Positions 17,428-26,752 are shown, counted from the first letter of the stretch. The stretch: DNA of 64,000 bases from CAVZBW01 sp963778465 (GCA_963778465.1 CAVZUK010000002.1:186001-250000); one strand, 5' to 3'. Numbers and translations: made by a program. Notes: a model not told the origin generated them from the sequence alone.

Positions 17428-17727
17428 CCGCTCGGTCTGCACCCACGCCGTGACGCCCCCGACAAGGTTGGCGGCGTCCCAGCCCCCCCGATCGAGGGCC
17501 GCTGCGGCCGCAGCCGATCGGACCCCCGCCGCGCACAGCACCACGATCTGGCGATCAGTCGGAAGCTCGCCGGCCCGGTCGGAAAGCTGGCCGAGGGGGA
17601 TGTGGGCGGCACCGGGAAAGGACCACTCGGCGACCTCGTCGTCCTCGCGCACGTCGAGCACGTAGGGCGGCTGGTCGGACGCCAACCGCGTGCGCAGCTC
17701 GTCGGGGTGGATCTCCGAATAGGCCAT
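17419..17727 (-). CDS. rhodanese-domain protein
   Basis: A 102-aa single-domain rhodanese. It has the CH2A-like YVLDVREDDEVAEWSFPGAAHIPLG, the active-site loop VVLCAAGVRSAAAAAAL with the persulfide-carrying Cys, and the C-terminal LVGGVTAWVQ. Probable sulfur carrier or transferase in the cytoplasm. ATG 17727 gives the full fold and nothing extra. The HEAT-repeat gene ends upstream and lies on the same strand, 43 bp away, so co-transcription is likely. Confidence 0.88.
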   Translation of the reverse strand: MAYSEIHPDELRTRLASDQPPYVLDVREDDEVAEWSFPGAAHIPLGQLSDRAGELPTDRQIVVLCAAGVRSAAAAAALDRGGWDAANLVGGVTAWVQTEREG

Positions 17728-17770
17728 GGCTCTCCCGGGCAGCCTTGCACGAGCCGGCCCCTGGCGGCGA

Positions 17771-18403
17771 TCAGGGCGCGAGCAGGTCCTCGGCGACCTG
17801 GCGGACCTGCCAGTCGCGATCGGAGAGGCACCGGCGGAGCGCGTCCTCGACCTCGGGGCCGCCGAAGGCAGCCAGCGCCACCGCGGCGCGGCGGCGCACC
17901 GCGGGCCGATCCTCCAGGCCACCGAGCACGGCGGGCAGCCCCCGACGGTCTCCGATCGCGCCCAGGGCGGCGATGGCCGCCTCACGGCATCGGGGGTCGA
18001 GATGCGAGCCGGCCAGAGCCGCGAGCTGCACCACGGCGCGGCGATCCCGGCGCTCGCCGACGGCCCAGCACGCCGCCTCGACCACGACGGGCTCGTCGTC
18101 GGACAGGCGCCGGCGAACCGCCGCGAGGACGCGGGCCCGCTCGGAGCTCGTGGCCGCCTCGACCGAGAGCTCGCAGGCCCGTCGACGCACCGAGGGCGCC
18201 GGGTCCTCGAGCGCGTCGGCGAGCTCCACGGTGTGCAGGTCCCCGGCGCGCTGGAGTGCGGCGATCGCCGCGGCCCGTACCGAGGGGTCGGTGTGGGCGA
18301 GTCCGGCTCGGGCGCTTGCCGCGTCGGATCCGAAGCCCGAGAGGACGACACCACGGCGCACGCGGTCGTCTCGGGCCGCATCGGTGGCAGGATCTTCCTG
18401 CAT
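17771..18403 (-). CDS. HEAT-repeat protein
   Basis: A 210-aa protein made almost entirely of two-helix repeats of about 30 residues, for example TDPSVRAAAIAALQRAGD, EDPAPSVRRRACELSVEAA, DEPVVVEAACWAVGERRD, LDPRCREAAIAALGAIGD and EDRPAVRRRAAVALAAFGG. The spacing of Asp-Pro, Val/Arg and Ala-Ala matches the PBS-lyase/HEAT type. Such scaffolds bind other proteins. No catalytic motif is seen and the partner is unknown. It is divergent from the PDZ-Lon gene with about 90 bp between the starts. Confidence 0.82.
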   Translation of the reverse strand: MQEDPATDAARDDRVRRGVVLSGFGSDAASARAGLAHTDPSVRAAAIAALQRAGDLHTVELADALEDPAPSVRRRACELSVEAATSSERARVLAAVRRRLSDDEPVVVEAACWAVGERRDRRAVVQLAALAGSHLDPRCREAAIAALGAIGDRRGLPAVLGGLEDRPAVRRRAAVALAAFGGPEVEDALRRCLSDRDWQVRQVAEDLLAP

Positions 18404-18492
18404 CGCCCGAGTATGGCGGGCGCGGTCCCGCCATCACACGAGCTCGACACCCACGAACCGACAAGCACCACCTCGAAACGCACCGGCCGACC

Positions 18493-19638
18493 ATGTCCCA
18501 CGCCCATCCCCAGTCCACCGAGTCGCCGGTGGCTGCCCCGAGGCCGCCGGCGCGCCGGCGGCGCTGGCCGATCGTCGTCGGGGTGATCCTCGCCCTGCTG
18601 ATCGTCTTCTGCGTGGTCGCGGATCACGTCACGCTCGACTACTACGCGATCGCGCCGGGGGAGGCACAATCGGTCGGTCCGCTCATCCACGTCCCGCCCT
18701 CCAAGGCCCACCCGGTCAACGGGTCGGTGTTGCTGACGGACGTCTACCTCTCTCAGGTCACCCTGCTCGGCTACCTGCCCGATCTCCTCTCGTCGAACAC
18801 CGACCTCGTGCCGACGTCGAACCTGCTCGAGCCCGGGACCTCGCCGGAGCAGCTGACCGACCAGGGCTACCTGGAGATGGCCCAGTCCCAGTCGGCCGCG
18901 AAGGCGCTCGCGCTGCAGACCCTCGGGTACACCGTGCCCGAGCACGACGCCGGCACGCTCGTCTTCTCGGTGCAGTCCGGATCCCCCGCCGCCGCCGTCT
19001 TGAGCGTCGCCCAGATCATCACCGCCGTTGACGGGACGCCGACGCCGAACGAGTGCGCGTTCGTGGCGGCCATCCACGACAAGCCGGCAGGGACCATTGT
19101 GAACTTGAGCGTCGAGCAATCCACGGTGACGCCCGAGGCGGAGATCAAGCCGGGTCCGGTGGTGACGAAGAGCGTGCGCCTGGCGGAGCCTCCGGCCGGT
19201 CTCGGCCCGTCGGGATGCCCCGGGGTCACGGGTCCGGCCAAGGGGTTCTTAGGGATCAGCCCGGAGACCCAGCAGGACTTCACCTACCCGTTCCCCATCA
19301 ACGTCGACACGACCGACATCGGCGGGCCATCCGCGGGACTTGCGATGACGCTCGGGATCATCGACAAGCTGTCGACCGGTGACCTGACCGGCCACCACGT
19401 CATTGCGGCGACGGGGACCATCTCGAGCGACGGAACCGTCGGCGACGTGAGCGGCGTGCCGCAAAAGACGGTGGCGGTCGAGCAGGCCGGTGCGACGGAC
19501 TTCCTCGTGCCCCCCCAGGAGCTCAAGGCGGCAGACTCCAAGGCCAACAGCTCCCTCCACGTCTACGCCGTGTCCACGCTGCAGCAGGCGCTCGGCGTCC
19601 TCCGCCGCCTCGGGGGCCAGGTGCCGACGACCCACTGA
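18493..19638 (+). CDS. membrane-anchored PDZ / Lon-type (S16) serine protease, YlbL-like
   Basis: A 381-aa protease: a signal anchor (WPIVVGVILALLIVFCVVAD), an extracytoplasmic domain, a PDZ domain (GTLVFSVQSGSPAAAVLSVAQIITAVDG) and a C-terminal Lon catalytic domain. The Ser-Lys dyad is visible as DIGGPSAGLAMTLGI (Ser) and GVPQKTVAVEQAGA (Lys). This layout matches the YlbL family found in Gram-positive bacteria. ATG 18493 directly precedes a basic N-terminus. It probably acts on cell-envelope proteins. Confidence 0.9.
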   Translation: MSHAHPQSTESPVAAPRPPARRRRWPIVVGVILALLIVFCVVADHVTLDYYAIAPGEAQSVGPLIHVPPSKAHPVNGSVLLTDVYLSQVTLLGYLPDLLSSNTDLVPTSNLLEPGTSPEQLTDQGYLEMAQSQSAAKALALQTLGYTVPEHDAGTLVFSVQSGSPAAAVLSVAQIITAVDGTPTPNECAFVAAIHDKPAGTIVNLSVEQSTVTPEAEIKPGPVVTKSVRLAEPPAGLGPSGCPGVTGPAKGFLGISPETQQDFTYPFPINVDTTDIGGPSAGLAMTLGIIDKLSTGDLTGHHVIAATGTISSDGTVGDVSGVPQKTVAVEQAGATDFLVPPQELKAADSKANSSLHVYAVSTLQQALGVLRRLGGQVPTTH

Positions 19639-19756
19639 GGCGGCCCATGGCGGCTCCCACGACGGCACCCGTCAGGTGTTGGTGCCCGTCGAGTTGCCGC
19701 CGTGCGCGGTCGGCAAAACCCGATCGCCGTCCTGACCCGCCCTAGTCTTGACGTCT

Positions 19757-21811
19757 ATGTCGGATGAGCGAGCAATTTCCTCCTCCCGAGTTTCGGCGAC
19801 GGACGTGACGCGACACTCCTTCGGGGTCGTGCGGCGCGGCTACGACCCCCGGGAGGTGCGGTCCTACCTCGAGCTCGTGGCCCGGGAGCTCGCCGCCTGG
19901 GAGGAGCGGGAGCAGGAGTACCGACGCCAGCTCCAGGAGGCGAAGCACCGCGCGCAGAATCCGGTGCTGGACGAGGCCACGATCACCCAGGCCCTGGGCC
20001 AGCAGACCGCCGCGGTCCTCCGCAAGGCGCACGAGGAGGCGGCCCGGCTGGTGGCGGACGCCGAGGAGCGGGCCGTCACACTGACGCGCGAGGCGCAGCA
20101 AAGGGTGACCGAGACGACGGTGCAGGCCGAGGCCTCGGGTGCCGAGCGCATCGCGGAAGCCGAGCTGGCCGCGGGTTCGGTGCGTCACCAGGCCGAGGAG
20201 GAGGCACGGCGGATCGCCGAGGCGGCGCGCCAGGAGGGCGACACGGTGATGGCGCGCGCCCGGGAGCACGGGCGCCTCATGGTCGAGGAGGCCCAAAACG
20301 CCCGCAAGCGCGTCCTCGGCGACATGGCGCAGCGGCGGCGGCTCGTGCATGTGCAGATCGAGCAGCTGCGGGCGGCGCGCGACGAATTGGCCGCCGCCGT
20401 GATGTCGGTGCGCGACCGATTCGACGAGATCACGGGGAAGCTGGCGACGGCCGAGGACGAGGCACGTCAGGCCGCCGCCGCGACGGGCCAGCGCATCGCA
20501 GCCGACGGTTCCGAGTACGAGATCGAGGTGACCGAGTCCTCCGATCTCCTCGTGCACGAGGTCCTGGCCGGCGCGCACGTGGCCCCGGACGAGGAGATGG
20601 GCGAGGCGCCCCAACAGGCCTCTTCGCCCGGAACCCTCGAGGCGGAGCAGGCGGAGCCGGACCAGCTCGGGGGCGTCGGAACCGAGGCCGCCGGACGGCA
20701 GGTGACGGACTCGCCTACCGGGGGGCCGCCCACGATCCAGCAGCCGACCGTGGACGAGCCCCGTCCGGGTGAGCCGGGGAGTCTCGACGCCACGGCGGTC
20801 GTGCCGGTCACCGAGTCGGGTGGCGGCGGGAACGAGTCCGCCGAGGGCGGCTCGGCGCACGCCTCCTCGGGCGAGGCACCGACCGGCGAGGTGGAGGCGA
20901 CGCCGTTCGCGACGGGGGAGACCGGGGAGGACTCGACGCTCGACGACCGCTCGGTCGAGGAGCTCTTCGCGAGGATCCGGGCCAGCCAGAGCGAAGGGAG
21001 CGCCGAGGGCGGCGCCGAGGAGGGCGCCGAGGCCCACCCGCCCGGTGGTGAGCCCGACGGCGTCGCCGATGCCGCGCTCGACGGGGTCGCCGGGAGCGAG
21101 GACGACGATACCGAGCTCGTACCGGAGCGCTCGGGTGAGGACACGGCCCTGCTCGCCCGGCGGGAGGAGCTGCTCGGTCCGGTCCAGGCGAAGCTCAGTC
21201 GCCGGCTCAAGCGCGCCCTCCAGGACGACCAGAACCGGCTGCTCGACGAGCTGCGCAGCCGTTCGGGCGAGTGGTCCGGCGATCTGCTCGGCAGCGAGGC
21301 CGAGCACCTTGCGACCTTCTCCGGCGCCGCCCTGCCCCTGCTGCGGGAGGCCGCAGGGGCGGGCCGCCAGTTCCCCGAGACCGCAGCCCGATCGGGTGGG
21401 AAACGGGCGCTGCCGCCCGAGGCCATGGTGCGCCCGGTGGCGGACGATCTCGCGGAGACGGTGGTCGCGCTGCTGCGGCGCCGGCTCCCGGGTGGAGACG
21501 AGGGTCCCACGGTCGACGAGCTCGACGACGCCTCGGACGCGGTAGGCGCCGCGTTCCGGGAGTGGCGGGGCGCCAAGGTGGAGCGCCTCGTGGGGGACTA
21601 CTCGGTACAGGCGTTCAGCCTCGGGATCCTCGACGCGGTCGGGTCCGGCGCTCAGGTGCGCTGGGTGGTCGGCGGCGACGGGCCCCCTTGCGCCGACTGC
21701 GACGACAACTCCCTCGCCGGCGCCATCCCGGCGGGCGAGGACTTCCCGACCGGACATCCCTGCCCGCCAGCCCACGCCGGGTGCCGCTGCCTGGTCGCGC
21801 CGGCCGGCTAG
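19757..21811 (+). CDS. DivIVA-like coiled-coil protein with phage head-morphogenesis-like C-terminus
   Basis: A 684-aa protein in three parts. Residues 20-55 match a DivIVA N-terminal motif (FGVVRRGYDPREVRSYLELV), followed by about 200 residues of charged coiled coil. Residues 265-450 are acidic, Gly/Pro/Ser-rich and probably disordered. The last about 230 residues are helical and end in RWVVGGDGPPCADCDDNSLAGAIP, then GHPCPPAHAGCRC, a Cys/His pattern like phage Mu gpF / SPP1 gp7 minor head proteins. No other phage gene lies nearby. DivIVA proteins mark curved membrane; the tail's role is unknown. ATG 19757 was chosen; TTG 19748 is possible. Confidence 0.75.
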   Translation: MSDERAISSSRVSATDVTRHSFGVVRRGYDPREVRSYLELVARELAAWEEREQEYRRQLQEAKHRAQNPVLDEATITQALGQQTAAVLRKAHEEAARLVADAEERAVTLTREAQQRVTETTVQAEASGAERIAEAELAAGSVRHQAEEEARRIAEAARQEGDTVMARAREHGRLMVEEAQNARKRVLGDMAQRRRLVHVQIEQLRAARDELAAAVMSVRDRFDEITGKLATAEDEARQAAAATGQRIAADGSEYEIEVTESSDLLVHEVLAGAHVAPDEEMGEAPQQASSPGTLEAEQAEPDQLGGVGTEAAGRQVTDSPTGGPPTIQQPTVDEPRPGEPGSLDATAVVPVTESGGGGNESAEGGSAHASSGEAPTGEVEATPFATGETGEDSTLDDRSVEELFARIRASQSEGSAEGGAEEGAEAHPPGGEPDGVADAALDGVAGSEDDDTELVPERSGEDTALLARREELLGPVQAKLSRRLKRALQDDQNRLLDELRSRSGEWSGDLLGSEAEHLATFSGAALPLLREAAGAGRQFPETAARSGGKRALPPEAMVRPVADDLAETVVALLRRRLPGGDEGPTVDELDDASDAVGAAFREWRGAKVERLVGDYSVQAFSLGILDAVGSGAQVRWVVGGDGPPCADCDDNSLAGAIPAGEDFPTGHPCPPAHAGCRCLVAPAG

Positions 21812-21947
21812 GCCACGGGGGGTGTCGCGCGCCTGGCGGTTCGCCCACGGGGCCCAGCCGGTTTCGCCGAAGAGCAAGGTGGCACCCGCCGACTACCGCA
21901 GCGGGGTGGGGTCCGTTCCGCGGCGGTCCCGCATAGGCTGACCGCCC

Positions 21948-24900
21948 GTGCGAGTCCCCGGAGACGTAGCCCCACGCTCCGTTCGCACGCGCCACCGGCG
22001 CCGCTGGTGGATCCTCGTCCTGGTCATCCTCGTCGTCATCCTGCTCGCGTCCCTGCGGACGCTGGCGACGGTGTACACCGACGCCCTCTGGTTCGACTCG
22101 ATCAACCAGCACGCCGTCTGGGTTCGCCTCCTCGAGATCAAGGTCGGCCTGTTCGTCAGCTTCGGGGGGATCTTCTTCGTGCTGGCGTGGGTCAACCTCT
22201 TGGTCGCCGACCGGTTGTCGGTCGCCTCTGCCTCTACGCCGGCGGATCCCGAGGACGAGCTGGTCCGGCGCTACCAGCGGGCCGTGCGGCCCTACGCGGG
22301 GTGGGTCTACTGGATCCTGGCGTTGGCCATGGCGCTCGTGGCGGCGACGGGCAGCATCGGCGAATGGCAGAACTGGATCCTGTTCACCCACAGCATCGCC
22401 TTCGGCGTGACGGACCCGCAGTTCCACCGGGACGTCGGGTTCTTCGTCTTCAAGCTGCCGTTCCTCTCCTTCATGATCAATTGGGCGCTCATCTCGCTCG
22501 CGGTCGTGACGGTGGTCGTGGCGGTCTTCCACTACCTGAACGGCGGGATCCGGCCCCAGAACCGGACACAGCGAGTCCGCCCCGCGGTCAAGGCGCACCT
22601 CTCCGTCCTCCTCGCGCTGATCGCCATCGTCAAGGCGGGCGGGTACGTCGTCGCCACCTTCCAGCTGGACATCTCCAACAACGGCTACGTCGAGGGCGCC
22701 GGCTACACCGACGTCCACGCACGCCTGCCGGCCCTCGAGGTCCTCTTCTGGGTGTCGCTGGCGGCGGCGGCGATCCTGCTGCTCAACATCCGCCGCCAGG
22801 GATGGACGCTCCCGGCCCTCGCGGTCGGGGTCTGGGCCTTCGTCGCTCTCGTGATCGGTGTCATCTACCCGGCGGTCCTCCAGGCGGTGCGGGTCAACCC
22901 CGCGCAGAGCGCCCAGGAGCGGCCCTACATCACGCGCAACATCGACGCCACACGGACCGCCTACGACATCGGTCCCGACAACCTGACCTCGACCAAGTAC
23001 ACCGGGAACGCGCGGATCACCGGGACCACCCTCGAGGCCAACAGTCCGACGCTGCACAGCGTCCGCTTGTGGGATCCCGATATCGCGGTGCCCACCGTGC
23101 AGAAGCAGCAGAACAAGCAGACCTACTACCAGATCCCGCTGCTCGAGACGGACCGCTACGACATCGGCAACACGCTCACGCCCGCCATGGTCGGCGTCCG
23201 CCAGGTCGATTCCTCCAACCTGCCCGCCGCCTCTCAGACCTGGGTCAACACGCATCTCGTCTACACCCACGGCGAAGGCATGGTCACCGCGCCGTCCAAC
23301 CAGGTCAACGACTCGGGGTTGCCCAACTACGGCATCAGCGGGGTGCCCTCGACCTCGACGGGCGGTTGGCCCAAGATCACCCAGCCGGGCGTCTACTTCG
23401 GTCTCAACCAGCAGGGCTGGGTGGTGGCCAATACCAAGTCGCCCGAGATCGACTACCAGACCACCAACGGGAACAACTCGACGAGCCACTACTCGGGGCC
23501 GGGCGGGGTGCAGCTGACCTCGTTCCTCAAGCGGGCGGCCTTCGCGATCCGGCTGGCCGACTTCAACCTGCTCGTCTCGAACCAGATCACCTCGGACTCC
23601 CGCATCATGTTCGTCCGGGACATCAAGGCCATGGCGCAGAAGGCCGCGCCCTTCCTCACGTACGACAACACCCCCTACCCGGTCCTCGTGAACGGGCACA
23701 TCGACTGGGTGCTCAACGCATATACGACCACGAGCGAGTACCCCTACTCGGAGAACGCCAACTCCTTCGAGGTGCCGTCGGGGTCGAGCCTCGGCGGCAG
23801 CACCAACTACGTTCGCAACTCGGTCGCCGTCGTCGTCGACGCGTACTCGGGGAAGATGACCTTCTACGCCCTGGATCAGCAGGACCCGATCCTGAAATCC
23901 TACGAGGCGAGCTTCCCCTCGTTGTTCGTGAACAAGACGGCGATGCCCTCGACGTTGCTCGCGCACCTGCGGTTCCCGTCGGACCTCTTCGCCCTCCAGA
24001 CCGCGGCTTACGGTCGCTACCGCATCACGAACCCGAGCACCTTCTACGGCTACACCGACTCGTGGAGCATCTCGCCGACGGCAGGAGTGGGGTCGCCGTC
24101 GGAGGCCCTGCAGGTGGTGCGAGAGCGCAACGCACAGGGCCAGCTGGTCACCGGCCCGGTCGAGCGGATGTCCCCCCTCTACCAGGTCCAGCAGCTGCCG
24201 GGGAGCTCCCAGCTGACCTTCGCCGCGACGGAGGCTTACGTGCCGACGTCGCCCAACGACTCCATACAGACCCTCTCGGGGTTCATGGTGGCGAGCTCCG
24301 ACTCCGCCACCTACGGCAAGCTCAACGTCTACACGGTGCAGGCCCAGGGCGTCCCCGGCCCCGCCCTGGTGGACTCCGACATCCAGGCCGACTCCAAGGT
24401 CTCGAGCCAGATCACCCTGCTCAACCAGAACGGGTCAACGGTGCTGTTCGGCAACGTGCTCATGCTCCCCATCGGCCAGTCGATGCTCTACGTCCGACCG
24501 GTCTACGTGACGTCCAACCGCAACCCCTTCCCGGTGCTCCAGTTCGTGATCGCCGACTTCAACGGCACCATCTCGATGCAACCGACGCTCGACGCCGCCC
24601 TGACCGACGTGCTCGGGCTGCAGGTGTCAGGCACCGCGGGATCCAACAATTCGTCGGGCTCGTCGTCCAAGAGCACCAGCGGCGCCGGGTTGAGCGCCGA
24701 AGACCTCCAAGCCCTGCGAAGTGCGCTGAGCCAGGCGAGCACCTCCTACAACCAGGCTCAGACCGCCCTCAAGAACGGCGACCTCAGCGGGTACCAAGCG
24801 GACATCCAGAAGATGAACGCCTCGCTCCAGCAGGCTCAGAACATTCTCGGGTCCAGTAGCTCGTCGGGGACCTCGTCGTCGAGCGGTTCCACGTCTTCGT

Positions 24901-25100
24901 CGTCCACGACCACGTCGTCGACGACCTCGACGACCTCGACGACCGCACCGAGCACGTCGAGCACGGCGCCGAGCGCCACCTCGGCCTCGAGCTCGGCGAC
25001 CCCGTCTGCGGAGCCGCTCGGCACGACGACGACCACGGCGGGATCGACCTCGAGCACCGCCGCCCCCTCGGCCAAGCCCACGACATCCTCCAAGCTGTAG
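21948..25100 (+). CDS. UPF0182-family large membrane protein
   Basis: A 1050-aa protein. The first 320 residues carry about seven membrane segments (for example WWILVLVILVVILLASLRTL, GWVYWILALAMALVAATG). After them comes the large extracytoplasmic domain, with conserved stretches such as QERPYITRNIDATRTAYDI, TSSEYPYSENANSF and NYVRNSVAVVVDAYSGKMTFY. The C-terminal about 80 residues are a Ser/Thr/Ala-rich low-complexity tail, plausibly a wall-spanning or glycosylated region. The family is conserved in actinobacteria but has no agreed function. Start GTG 21948. Confidence 0.9.
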   Translation: MRVPGDVAPRSVRTRHRRRWWILVLVILVVILLASLRTLATVYTDALWFDSINQHAVWVRLLEIKVGLFVSFGGIFFVLAWVNLLVADRLSVASASTPADPEDELVRRYQRAVRPYAGWVYWILALAMALVAATGSIGEWQNWILFTHSIAFGVTDPQFHRDVGFFVFKLPFLSFMINWALISLAVVTVVVAVFHYLNGGIRPQNRTQRVRPAVKAHLSVLLALIAIVKAGGYVVATFQLDISNNGYVEGAGYTDVHARLPALEVLFWVSLAAAAILLLNIRRQGWTLPALAVGVWAFVALVIGVIYPAVLQAVRVNPAQSAQERPYITRNIDATRTAYDIGPDNLTSTKYTGNARITGTTLEANSPTLHSVRLWDPDIAVPTVQKQQNKQTYYQIPLLETDRYDIGNTLTPAMVGVRQVDSSNLPAASQTWVNTHLVYTHGEGMVTAPSNQVNDSGLPNYGISGVPSTSTGGWPKITQPGVYFGLNQQGWVVANTKSPEIDYQTTNGNNSTSHYSGPGGVQLTSFLKRAAFAIRLADFNLLVSNQITSDSRIMFVRDIKAMAQKAAPFLTYDNTPYPVLVNGHIDWVLNAYTTTSEYPYSENANSFEVPSGSSLGGSTNYVRNSVAVVVDAYSGKMTFYALDQQDPILKSYEASFPSLFVNKTAMPSTLLAHLRFPSDLFALQTAAYGRYRITNPSTFYGYTDSWSISPTAGVGSPSEALQVVRERNAQGQLVTGPVERMSPLYQVQQLPGSSQLTFAATEAYVPTSPNDSIQTLSGFMVASSDSATYGKLNVYTVQAQGVPGPALVDSDIQADSKVSSQITLLNQNGSTVLFGNVLMLPIGQSMLYVRPVYVTSNRNPFPVLQFVIADFNGTISMQPTLDAALTDVLGLQVSGTAGSNNSSGSSSKSTSGAGLSAEDLQALRSALSQASTSYNQAQTALKNGDLSGYQADIQKMNASLQQAQNILGSSSSSGTSSSSGSTSSSSTTTSSTTSTTSTTAPSTSSTAPSATSASSSATPSAEPLGTTTTTAGSTSSTAAPSAKPTTSSKL

Positions 25101-25258
25101 GCGTCGGAGAGCCCGAACGGGCCCCTGCCTGGCTACGGCCAGGGTCGTGGTGGGATCATTTCCTCAGTGGCCAGGAGCCGGGCGTTGCTGGCCCAACAGG
25201 TTGGGTGGTCGGCGGTCGTCGGAATCGGCCGGCGGCCCGGCGAGAAGGAGCGAAGTCG

Positions 25259-25561
25259 ATGGGCCTGATGGACAAGGTGAAGAGCCAGGCTGCGGTGGCG
25301 ACGGCGGCGGCCAAGGAGGCTGCGCAAAAGGGCCAGGCGAAGCTCGACGACATCCAGTCCAAGCGTGCCGCCGACGCGATCCTGCGGGATCTCGGTGCGA
25401 CGCTCTACGCGGAGAAGACGGGCCGCCAGACCTCCGCGACGGCGATGGACCAAGAGCGCCTGGTCACGGCACTGCAGCATCACGAGGAGCTGCACGGCCC
25501 CATCTCGCTGGTGCTCGAGTCGCCCGCAGCCACGATGACGGACGGTCCTCAGGCGTCTTGA
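25259..25561 (+). CDS. small hypothetical protein with amphipathic N-terminal helix
   Basis: A 100-aa protein: an Ala/Lys-rich helix (KSQAAVATAAAKEAAQKGQA), then ADAILRDLGATLYAEKTGR and a helical end. It resembles short helical proteins seen in many actinobacteria, but I cannot name a function. ATG 25259 has a GGAG ribosome site 8 nt upstream; the longer open frame upstream is not supported. It precedes tRNA-fMet. Confidence 0.65.
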   Translation: MGLMDKVKSQAAVATAAAKEAAQKGQAKLDDIQSKRAADAILRDLGATLYAEKTGRQTSATAMDQERLVTALQHHEELHGPISLVLESPAATMTDGPQAS

Positions 25562-25570
25562 CCTGCCCCG

Positions 25571-25601
25571 TTGGATGGCCGCCCTGCCGGGGCGGTAAAG
25601 T
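25571..25601 (+). promoter_or_regulatory. possible promoter of tRNA-fMet
   Basis: A -35-like TTGGAT at 25571-25576 and a -10-like TAAAGT at 25596-25601, spacing 19 bp, 11 bp before the mature tRNA 5' end. The spacing is longer than ideal. Confidence 0.4.
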
Positions 25602-25612
25602 ACGGGGAACGG

Positions 25613-25689
<77 letters not shown>

Positions 25690-25691
25690 TT

Positions 25692-25747
25692 GAAACGCTG
25701 GTCGGCGCCTCTCGTGCATAGGGCACAGGCGCCTGACCAGCCGTTTC
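25692..25747 (+). terminator. 19-bp bulged stem-loop after tRNA-fMet
   Basis: Left arm GAAACG-CTGGTC-GGCGCCT (25692-25710) pairs with AGGCGCC-T-GACCAG-C-CGTTTC (25727-25747), with two one-base bulges. The 16-nt loop contains TGCATAGGGCAC. It may terminate the tRNA transcript or be part of an integration site. Confidence 0.6.
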
Positions 25748-25918
25748 GCCTTCGGGCCGAGGTTGAAGATCGGGGTTTCTCGGGGCTTTTTATCGGGACC
25801 TGCTCAGGGTTGCCCTATGCAGCACCATGCTGGGTGACGCCGCGCACGTGTCCCATATGCTGCGCCTTCGCGATCGAGTCTTTGGTCGAGATGGCGTTGC
25901 ATAGGGCTGCATAGGGCA
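25715..25918. repeat. cluster of an 11-bp motif TGCATAGGGCA
   Basis: Copies at 25715-25725 (+), 25811-25821 (inverted), 25898-25908 (+, 10 of 11) and 25908-25918 (+). A fifth copy lies at 42773-42783. The 256 bp between the tRNA and the DUF899 gene hold no gene; these motifs and a GTTTCTCGGG stretch near 25775 are all I see there. Confidence 0.7.
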
Positions 25919-25945
25919 TGCCCCATGCAGGTGCACTACTCAATG

Positions 25946-26752
25946 TCAGCGTTGAATGACGAGGTCATCAGAGCGTCCAGCCTCGAGTCGCGACCACTGG
26001 GCGATCGGGCGTCCTCCTGGCCACGGGGACGCGGGTGGCCAATCGGGCGGGCCGGATTCGGTCCGCGTGTACGTGCACAGTTGTGGCCAGCCTGGGGGCG
26101 AGTCTTCCCATCCCTCCTGGCGTCCGTAGATGGACAGATCCATGAGCGCGTAGCTGTAGTCCATGACCTCGACGCCACGGGTGGTGGTCCAGTAGGTCTC
26201 GAAGACGCGGTCACCGTCCCGCAGGTAGCACACAAGGTGCATCCTGCCGATGTGGCGACCGACGAGGAGCACGTCGAGGGAGGCCTCTGCCGAGTACCAC
26301 GGCACCTCCCAGGCCATGAAATCGCGATAGCGGGAACTCTCGTCGTAGGGACCCTGGCACAAGACCGCGAAGGTGATGTCCCGAGAGTGCAGGTAGGACA
26401 ACTCTTGGACCTGGGTGGTCACCCACGTGCAGCCCTCGCACTGCTCGGCTGCGGGATGGCCCGGGTGCCACATGAAGTAGTAGGCGATGAGCTGTCGCCG
26501 ACCTTCGAATGCCTCGAGCAGGCTGATGGGACCGTCGGGCCCGATGAGCGTGACGGTTGCATCGACCTCGACCATGGGGAGCTGGCGCCGGGCCGCGGCG
26601 ATCGAGTCGCCTTCTCGGGTGTGTGCCTTTTCGCGGACCCGCAGGCTGTCCACTTCGGCCTCGAAGGTGGCCCGGTGGACGGCCGCGGGCCTGCTTGGTC
26701 CGTTGGTGGCGCCGGATCCTGGCTCGCCGAGATCTGTCGATTCGTGGTTCAT
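25946..26752 (-). CDS. DUF899-family thioredoxin-like protein
   Basis: A 268-aa protein of the DUF899 group. Visible family parts are the N-terminal REKAHTREGDSIAAARRQLPMVEV, the strand LIAYYFMWHPGHPAAEQCEGCTWVTTQVQEL with a Cys pair in place of a thioredoxin motif, and GVEVMDYSYALMDLSIYGRQEGWEDSP. Probably a redox-related cytoplasmic protein; no enzyme activity is established. It is the third gene of the minus-strand run behind the MFS pump and the SRPBCC gene. Confidence 0.82.
   Translation of the reverse strand: MNHESTDLGEPGSGATNGPSRPAAVHRATFEAEVDSLRVREKAHTREGDSIAAARRQLPMVEVDATVTLIGPDGPISLLEAFEGRRQLIAYYFMWHPGHPAAEQCEGCTWVTTQVQELSYLHSRDITFAVLCQGPYDESSRYRDFMAWEVPWYSAEASLDVLLVGRHIGRMHLVCYLRDGDRVFETYWTTTRGVEVMDYSYALMDLSIYGRQEGWEDSPPGWPQLCTYTRTESGPPDWPPASPWPGGRPIAQWSRLEAGRSDDLVIQR

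Noticed and set aside
19757..21811. Part of a prophage, judged from the head-protein-like C-terminus
   Set aside because: Neighbours are core genes (PDZ-Lon protease, UPF0182) with no terminase, portal or capsid gene.
19742..21877. Long minus-strand reading frame opposite the DivIVA-like gene
   Set aside because: It is a shadow of the plus-strand gene: Arg/Leu/Gly-rich composition without motifs, while the plus strand shows DivIVA and coiled-coil features.
21615..23966. Minus-strand frame of about 780 codons opposite UPF0182
   Set aside because: Composition is Arg/Asp/Gly/His-rich as expected for an antisense frame; the plus strand has clear membrane segments and family stretches.
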